26,555 nt of DNA from Ramazzottius varieornatus. Its lineage: Eukaryota; Tardigrada; Eutardigrada; Parachela; Ramazzottiidae. The notes under the pieces are model-generated. The model saw only the letters and a program-made list of their open reading frames with translations. It ran no database searches and was not told where the DNA came from. The stretch is from the NCBI GenBank assembly GCA_001949185.1, contig BDGG01000008.1, forward strand, positions 1,714,761-1,741,315. The letters are read 5' to 3'. A program made the translations under genes and the position numbers. Shown here in pieces: positions 21,220 through 26,555 of the stretch (position 1 is its first letter; each line of letters starts with the position of its first letter).

Positions 21220-23787
21220 TCAGGAATATTCAGTCATGGTTCTTGGTTCACTGCTAGGAGCGCTTCTCAGCACTTCGTCCAACAACTGCAGGGCCCGGTT
21301 GATCTGGATCTCGATCCAGCAGGGCGTTTCCTTGATGGATTTCCGGTTATAGTCTGGACCCCAACCTTTGACGAAGCTCAGTCTCAACACACAGAGTCGT
21401 CGCAGGTCGTCTGCACCAATGCCAGCCGAAGATCCCAACGGCATCGGTGGAACAGGTGACAGGTTCTGCGAACGACCTGTCACCACGGCTGCTTGTGCTT
21501 GAGCCAATGCCTGAGCCTGCTCAACCTGAAGAAACAACAACAGTTTTAAAACCAAAACAACTACATTGGTTTGGCAGAAGCCGGAAACCCGAATAAGCCA
21601 GTCTTTAAGGAACCTGCATAGAGGGAACCGTGTGGTTGATATGGGACCGGAAGTATGTGCATGACCCGATCTGTTGTCACCAATTACGGGCCCAGCAGTA
21701 ACTTATCAAAGCAATAACGCACCTACATACCTGCGCAACGCGCAAATTGCAGTTCAGCGTGTGTTGAGTTTATGTATTGAGTGGTTAGTGGTCACATGTA
21801 GGTACATGCAGTCATGCTCATTCAAACTGCACGCCTGTCAGTTACTTCGCAAATACCTGTTGGATCATCTGGCTGTAACACACGCGAAGATCAAAGATCT
21901 TCAAATGATTATGAGGATAGATCTTATGGACAGCATCGCGATGAACACGATCGGACATTCGGTCAAGGTAATCCGACTGGACGAAGACACTGTACGAGTC
22001 TTCTTCGCCATTCCCGAAGACCCGCAGCGAGACACTGAAGTCGTCGTGGCATTCCAGGCTGATGCCTTTACCGATGTGCAGGCGAGCTCGATCGCTAGCT
22101 TCCGTCCGGTGGACGTTTGTCAGCGGACCCAGGCAGAAACGATCAGCGTGACCTGGGTCGGAGTAACCGTCCACTGCGACTTGCTTGTAGGCGTTCCTCA
22201 CTTTGAAGGTCTCCCCCACCTTCGGAAAGAGATCACAAGAATTTAGGAAACATATATCATTAATTTCTGGGAGGCCGGCAGCGGAACGTACAAGATCGTT
22301 ATTGGGACGTGGGCAAATGATTTGAACAAGATCGTTGTCCCAAGTGGCGCATGCATTCAGTCAACAGCAATGAAAACATGCGCGACTTGAGCTAATGATC
22401 TTGTTCAAATTCATCTGCCCACATCCCATTCTAAGTGGCGCACTCCCGCAGTCATAACAGTGAAGAAGCAGGCCACTTGACACAACGCTCTTGTAAGTTT
22501 TGTTTGTCGTTCTCCCAATAAACCTCGGTTATTTTCCCATGAATTTGAGTTGACCAAGTTACCTGCTGGTCAAGTTCGAAGTAAGCAATGGTACACCAGT
22601 AATCCGGTGGACACTGCTTGGACAGCGCCTCTTCGTAACGTCGTTGCTCCATCAGCTGCTGCTGAGCCCTGATAAAAGGCTCCATCGGGTCCCGAAGTTC
22701 AGCCATGGAGGCCTGATTAGACATTCCTGGAGCTTGGGTGACACCCCAAAAGCCACCCATTTGGTTGTTGGACATTTCCGTTGCGGCCGGTGACATCGGC
22801 GGAACTCCTAAGAAAATATCTATTAATAAATTGGGTCCGACAGTCTTATATTTGAAGCTAACAATTACCTTGGCCGTTTCCCATATATCCACTGGCTCTT
22901 GCAGGCGCCTGCATTCGGAGATCCTGCGGGTCGCCTTCATGCCGAGGAGGTGCACCATGAACGACGTTCCTTACGGGTTGACGTTGCTGTTCGATGGACG
23001 GTGGACAACCCAGAGTGGACAAGTCCAATCCTAGCACGGCGCTGGGTGACTGAGGCGGAATGCCTCCGTACATTCTGTTCATGGAGGGGTGATGGTGGCC
23101 ATGGAAAGGATAGCCGTCTTCGCTGTTCTGTCCTTGATGAGCGCTAAGAGCGAAGCCTTGAAGGGAGAGATCGATGCCTGGCGAAATGACTCGCTCGTAG
23201 TGGTATGGGTTGACGCAAACATTGTCCAGTTTAAGGTCGAAAGCATACTGGCAATACCCCACGTGCTTCATTTCACTCTTGGCGATGTCGGAAAAGCGCC
23301 AGATGCGAGCGTAGATGACATGTGGGAAGACTTTCTTCCCGGCAACCTGGAAGAAACACGAAGTAAACACACGTGCAACAGGTACAATTCACCATGGTTA
23401 AATCATCGTAGTAAAAAGGCAAGTTCACCTGTCCCAGGTTACAAGCCATAACTCGCGCACGCGAACATGCTTTCTTAACGGTTAAATGAGCCAGTGTTAC
23501 TTTCTGATTACCTGCAGTCGGCCATCCAGCGTGCGAGGGATAGTTGCGCATTTGGTGGGATGAGAACCGTTCAGCGTGACTGCCTGGATAAGTCCATCGA
23601 GCTCATCCGGTTTATCCTTCAACTTTTTGACGAGACACTCGATTGCCCGCTTGGCAAAACTTTCTGGTTCTCCTCCTTGTCGATGGCACATCAAACTGTG
23701 GACGATGCTGGCGCAGGCGCTGTCTGTCGAAGAGCTGTGGGACGATGGCCCGCCATTCGGTGGACCATTGGTCGTCGAGGCTGGCAT
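21220..23787 (-). CDS. SMAD4: SMAD4 / Medea common-mediator SMAD, five exons
   Basis: Exons on the - strand are 23787-23512, 23346-22869, 22807-22563, 22219-21857 and 21525-21220, in phase, giving 555 residues (human SMAD4 is 552). The protein partners receptor-activated SMADs in TGF-beta/BMP signalling and binds DNA in the nucleus. The MH1 domain is at about 27-150 ([66 protein letters not shown]). A Pro/Met/Gln-rich linker follows, then MH2 from about 319 to the end ([47 protein letters not shown], and the L3 loop region [20 protein letters not shown]). The Ala/Gln-rich insert of SMAD4-type MH2 domains is present ([12 protein letters not shown]), separating it from receptor SMADs. The start ATG at 23787 follows an in-frame stop at 23811. 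Intron 3 contains a long palindrome, and its acceptor is CCGAAG. Confidence 0.95.
22301..22430. repeat. 130-bp palindrome in SMAD4 intron 3
   Basis: The arm 22301-22353 is the near-exact reverse complement of 22377-22430, with about six differences and two single-base gaps in 53 positions, around a 23-base loop. The outer part (GGGACGTGGGCAAATGA, TTTGAACAAGATC) is not shared with other repeats here. The inner part is a copy of the CAAGTGGCGCA hairpin family. No clear target duplication is visible. As RNA it would fold into one long stem. Confidence 0.8.
22432..22480. repeat. CAAGTGGCGCA-family hairpin, copy in SMAD4 intron 3
   Basis: TAAGTGGCGCACTC at the left end and GGCCACTTGA at the right, with a loop containing ATAACAGTGAAGAA. 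The right arm has lost two bases of the palindrome. It lies directly beside the 130-bp palindrome. Confidence 0.6.
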
Positions 23788-24803
23788 GATCAAAGAGGTT
23801 AGTAATATCTAACAATAGTTTCAATACATGGACGACGGAGTATCGGGAACAAGATATTCTTACAGCTGCAACTAAGGAAATAGTGAGCCTTTTTTGGGCC
23901 ATCTTGAATCTTGATTCTTGATATCACAGCTGGGTCCGTGTGACGTCACGAGCTACTTGTTGCATGAGTGATCAGTTCAAGATTCAGTTCCATTCGCGGA
24001 ACTTCACGATCATATCACGACGATCACGTCGTCGGAAAAACAGACGGACAACAGGCTGCAAACTTCACGGAGTTTCAGTACAGTATCTCCGATCCGTATC
24101 CTAACGTTGCACATTACCCATTCCGGTGGGAGCACAACCTTTCACTGAGGATTAGCGGAATTTGATGATCATTTTTTGCAGGTCCCGTGAAAGTCCTGAG
24201 CAATTTTAGGCCCTGCTTGCATTAAGATCTTCCTGCTGCTCCTTGCAGCCGATCGTCCGTGCCGGAGCAGGTGCGGTACATGTGGCACTCGCTTCGAGCC
24301 TCAAGGAGCAATCACTAATGATTTGTTCAAATATTATTCGTTGTTCTGGTCGTTCAGGTCCCGGAAATTTCCGCTGCTCCATTCTCACCGCGCGTAAGAA
24401 CCCGAACGCCTCCTTTTATCCAATAAGCACACTTCAAGATTAGTTACAAGTATTCTCATTTTTCAGTGACAACATTCGTCCAGGAATTGTTTAGAAGGAT
24501 CGCCAACGGCACCAACATCTTCGGCATGCACAAGGTCGACTTGAAGGAGTGGAGATGGATCAGGGTGCAGCTTTCCTACCGGTCGCGGTTACTGAGGACG
24601 AAGCCATCGCAAAGAACCGTCCGATGACGACGGTCACCTGCGCCGCCGTACAAGTATGAGCCTATACCAAGTTCTCGCCTGGACAAGATCGAGGCCTGTA
24701 TTCTGAAGACTGTGGAAGAACCCGTCATCACAGTAGCTGTAGCCACTGTTCGTCCAGTATTCGGCCGGCCTCATCTTGAGGTGTACTTGCGTATATCTGA
24801 TCC
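23788..24803. other. Upstream region of SMAD4, no gene recognised
   Basis: This stretch holds the SMAD4 promoter. Acceptor-like tracts (TTTTTTGCAG at about 24180, GTCGTTCAG at about 24358, TTTTTCAG at about 24467) occur on the + strand, followed by open segments such as FVQELFRRIANGTNIFGMHK at about 24478. These do not assemble into a frame I can support, and I recognise no domain. Confidence 0.35.
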
Positions 24804-25519
24804 TTGAAAAATTCCATATCGCAGTTAACGTCATCTTGCTGGGAGGAGATGGACTTCTATGTCCATCTCTCTACAACGTCAATCTTGCTTGGCTCCTGTG
24901 GTAGGACTTTGTCGGTTATTTTCTGCTTGTTCTGCATGGATTCTCTAGCGTTCCACAACAAACTTCTATTCTTTCTGTGGATGGTGTTGGTTATGAGCCT
25001 GTTGGCGTTGGTCGCGACAAATGAGCATGGTTTGCCCAGACATGGATATGGACATAGACATGGATCGTCCTCCAGTTGCTCATGGTCGCCTACACGTATA
25101 TAATGTTCGAAGCCTTTCACGTCAACGCTATCGCTGACGCTGCCGGCGACCAGTCATCTTTTCCGGTCGTTACTCGAATCTACTCCCTGAACCCGTTCGT
25201 ATACATATCGGGATCCAGGCCCCACGGAAACAATACGGCGTCGGTAGTGACTTCGGCAAACCATGACATCGTGTGGGATCTCTTCAGCATTTGGACGAAG
25301 CAGGACGAAGCAGAGTTCGCTTCCAGCTGTCGGTGTGTGTGCCTTCGAGAGCTCCGCCGTCACAACCAGCAGCCATCGAGATCGTCGTAGCAGACTCTAA
25401 GCGACCCGCCTTGGCTTTCTGTGGGACTGATGGAAGGAAGCTGAAACTTCTGATCTTTTGGATCCTGATCTTTCAGATTGTCCTGTGGCTACTACAAGAC
25501 ATCAGCGCTGGATTATACG
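24804..25519 (+). other. Membrane-protein-like coding fragments in shifting frames
   Basis: Three + strand segments in different frames encode hydrophobic or otherwise protein-like stretches: FHNKLLFFLWMVLVMSLLAL (about 24951-25010), LNPFVYISGS (about 25189-25218) and LLIFWILIFQIVLWLLQDIS (about 25445-25504). The first faintly resembles the fourth-helix region of innexins (FNEKIFxFLWFW) and the second the NPxxY of rhodopsin-like receptors; neither is enough for a name. No consistent splice model joins them. It may be a decayed multi-pass membrane gene or a fast-evolving one with introns I could not place. Confidence 0.25.
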
Positions 25520-26304
25520 TAGAGCTGTTAATGGTTTGAACCATATGGTTTGGTTTGGTTTAAGTGGTGGTTTGCATGCCAAACCGGTTAAAGGAAAATG
25601 GTTTCTCCCACAAACCACAAAAAGTGGTATGGTCTAAATTTTAAACCAGACCATTTAAACCAAACCACATAAACCGCCGGTTTGAACCGGTTTGCGAACA
25701 ACTTTTCGATCACCAGTAAATTGTGCCACAGTTTTCTTCACTTGACTAAACAACTAAAATAACCACCGAGGACAAGAAACTGAGCCACAGGTGCTGGTGT
25801 CTCTACGAACACACGTAAACAGGCAAAACTGGCCCGTGGCAAGTAAGGCGGTAGTACAATCCTTTTTCCGCCAGCAATGCTGTCCAGCACTGTCGACATT
25901 GTGATTTCTGCCTGACGGAAGGCGCAGTTCTCAAGTCGCGCAGCTTATGACACAGTGCGCACCCAGTTAAAGCTATGCATCACGAGTCATAGCTTATCAG
26001 AACGATGCGGCTGCGCACGGTGGCACTGGGTGGAAAACGATTGGCACTGCCAGATGGCCAATTTTGGCTCGAGTTCTGGCACGGAATCCGCAGATTTCGT
26101 ACGAAGTGTGCCCTTACCCCAAACCATATTAAACCACATAAACCACTGGTTTATATGGTTCAGCGCGTGATCGAAACCGGTTTGAGTGGTTTGGTTTGAG
26201 ATACCATAGGGTTTGAGGTGGTTCTGTTTGAATGTTAAACCACGAGCCACATAAACCATCTAAACCACTTTCCAAGTGGTCTGGTCTGGTTTTTAACAGC
26301 TCTA
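25520..26304. mobile_element. 785-bp non-autonomous hAT-type transposon
   Basis: The 12-bp terminal inverted repeats are TAGAGCTGTTAA at the left and TTAACAGCTCTA at the right. A perfect 8-bp target duplication, ATTATACG, lies at 25512-25519 and 26305-26312. TAGNG-type ends with an 8-bp duplication define the hAT superfamily. Both subterminal regions are packed with short repeats in both orientations (AAACCGGTTT, AAACCACATAAACCAC, TGGTTTGGTTT), as expected for transposase-binding sites. No transposase frame is present. The identical target copies suggest a fairly recent insertion. Confidence 0.88.
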
Positions 26305-26312
26305 ATTATACG

Positions 26313-26555
26313 GTATCTACGCATTCAAGATGAATTTCGTTCAGGAAGCCATTCTCATGAGTCATGAATCATGATGCAGGGTGTGGCGCGTGCGACGGTG
26401 TTGGTGGACTTCGTTATGTATACCATCTACATGACGAAATTGAGGAAGGAAACGAAGCTTCTGCTGCAATATTTTCCATCAGGATTGTATTGAGAGTTTT
26501 AGTCAGAAACCAAAGGCGCTAGCAGAAATGTCTCAATCTAGAAAATCTCAATCTA
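26313..26555 (+). other. 3' flank with a short protein-like frame, window end
   Basis: Right after the hAT target duplication the + strand reads YAFKMNFVQEAILMSHES and then TGA. A second frame from about 26372 reads ATVLVDFVMYTIYMTKLRKE and ends at a stop near 26493. Both look more protein-like than chance, and the first is in register with the hydrophobic frame left of the transposon. No family is recognised and the window ends here. Confidence 0.25.

Noticed and set aside
21674-22246. 190-codon open frame on the + strand
   Set aside because: It lies antisense to SMAD4 exon 4, whose MH2 motifs and splice sites are unambiguous; it is a shadow frame.
23494-23802. 102-codon open frame on the + strand
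   Set aside because: Antisense to SMAD4 exon 1 (MH1 domain).
25931-25957. CAAGTCGCGCAG...CAGTGCGCAC inside the hAT element as a further intronic-hairpin copy
   Set aside because: Only the left arm resembles the family and the right arm does not pair with it, so it is not counted.
1-26555. CRISPR array, prokaryotic operon or phage signals
   Set aside because: Spliced metazoan genes throughout; no regularly spaced direct repeats.

Overview
This is nuclear DNA from a small-genome invertebrate animal. Genes are spliced by GT-AG introns that are mostly 60-360 nt, intergenic gaps are short, and the proteins are full-length animal orthologues (SMAD4, INTS3, WDR82, site-2 protease, DHX35, TPK1). 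I cannot fix the taxon from the sequence; a compact ecdysozoan such as a tardigrade is a guess. All exon coordinates were worked out by hand from splice signals, reading phase and remembered family consensus, without alignment software.

Layout. 1-1227: a TATA-driven, intronless gene for a secreted Gly/Arg-rich protein, convergent with the next gene. 1228-4372 (-): the DEAH-box helicase DHX35 in six exons. 4931-7149 (+): the intramembrane site-2 protease (MBTPS2) in four exons, divergent from DHX35. 7294-8930: unresolved, with a few isolated splice-like signals. 8931-9904 (-): thiamine pyrophosphokinase in two exons. 9905-11051: repeat-containing spacer. 11052-16285 (+): Integrator subunit 3 in 15 exons. 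16815-18423 (+): an astacin-type metalloprotease whose catalytic exon carries an in-frame TAG, so probably a pseudogene. 18576-19960 (-): WDR82 in six exons. 21220-23787 (-): SMAD4 in five exons. 23788-26555: no gene I can name, but fragments of a membrane-protein-like reading frame cut by a clean non-autonomous hAT transposon.

The genes do not form a pathway or operon. Several are housekeeping nuclear regulators: DHX35 in RNA remodelling, INTS3 in Integrator/SOSS, WDR82 in H3K4 methylation and transcription termination, SMAD4 in TGF-beta signalling.

The most unusual non-coding signal is a family of short hairpins with arms near CAAGTGGCGCA / TGCGCCACTTG. About ten copies, five of them good, all lie inside introns of four different genes; one in SMAD4 is nested in a 130-bp palindrome. 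Two further mobile elements have clear boundaries: a 167-bp Tc1/mariner-type MITE flanked by TA, and the 785-bp hAT-type element with a perfect 8-bp target duplication.
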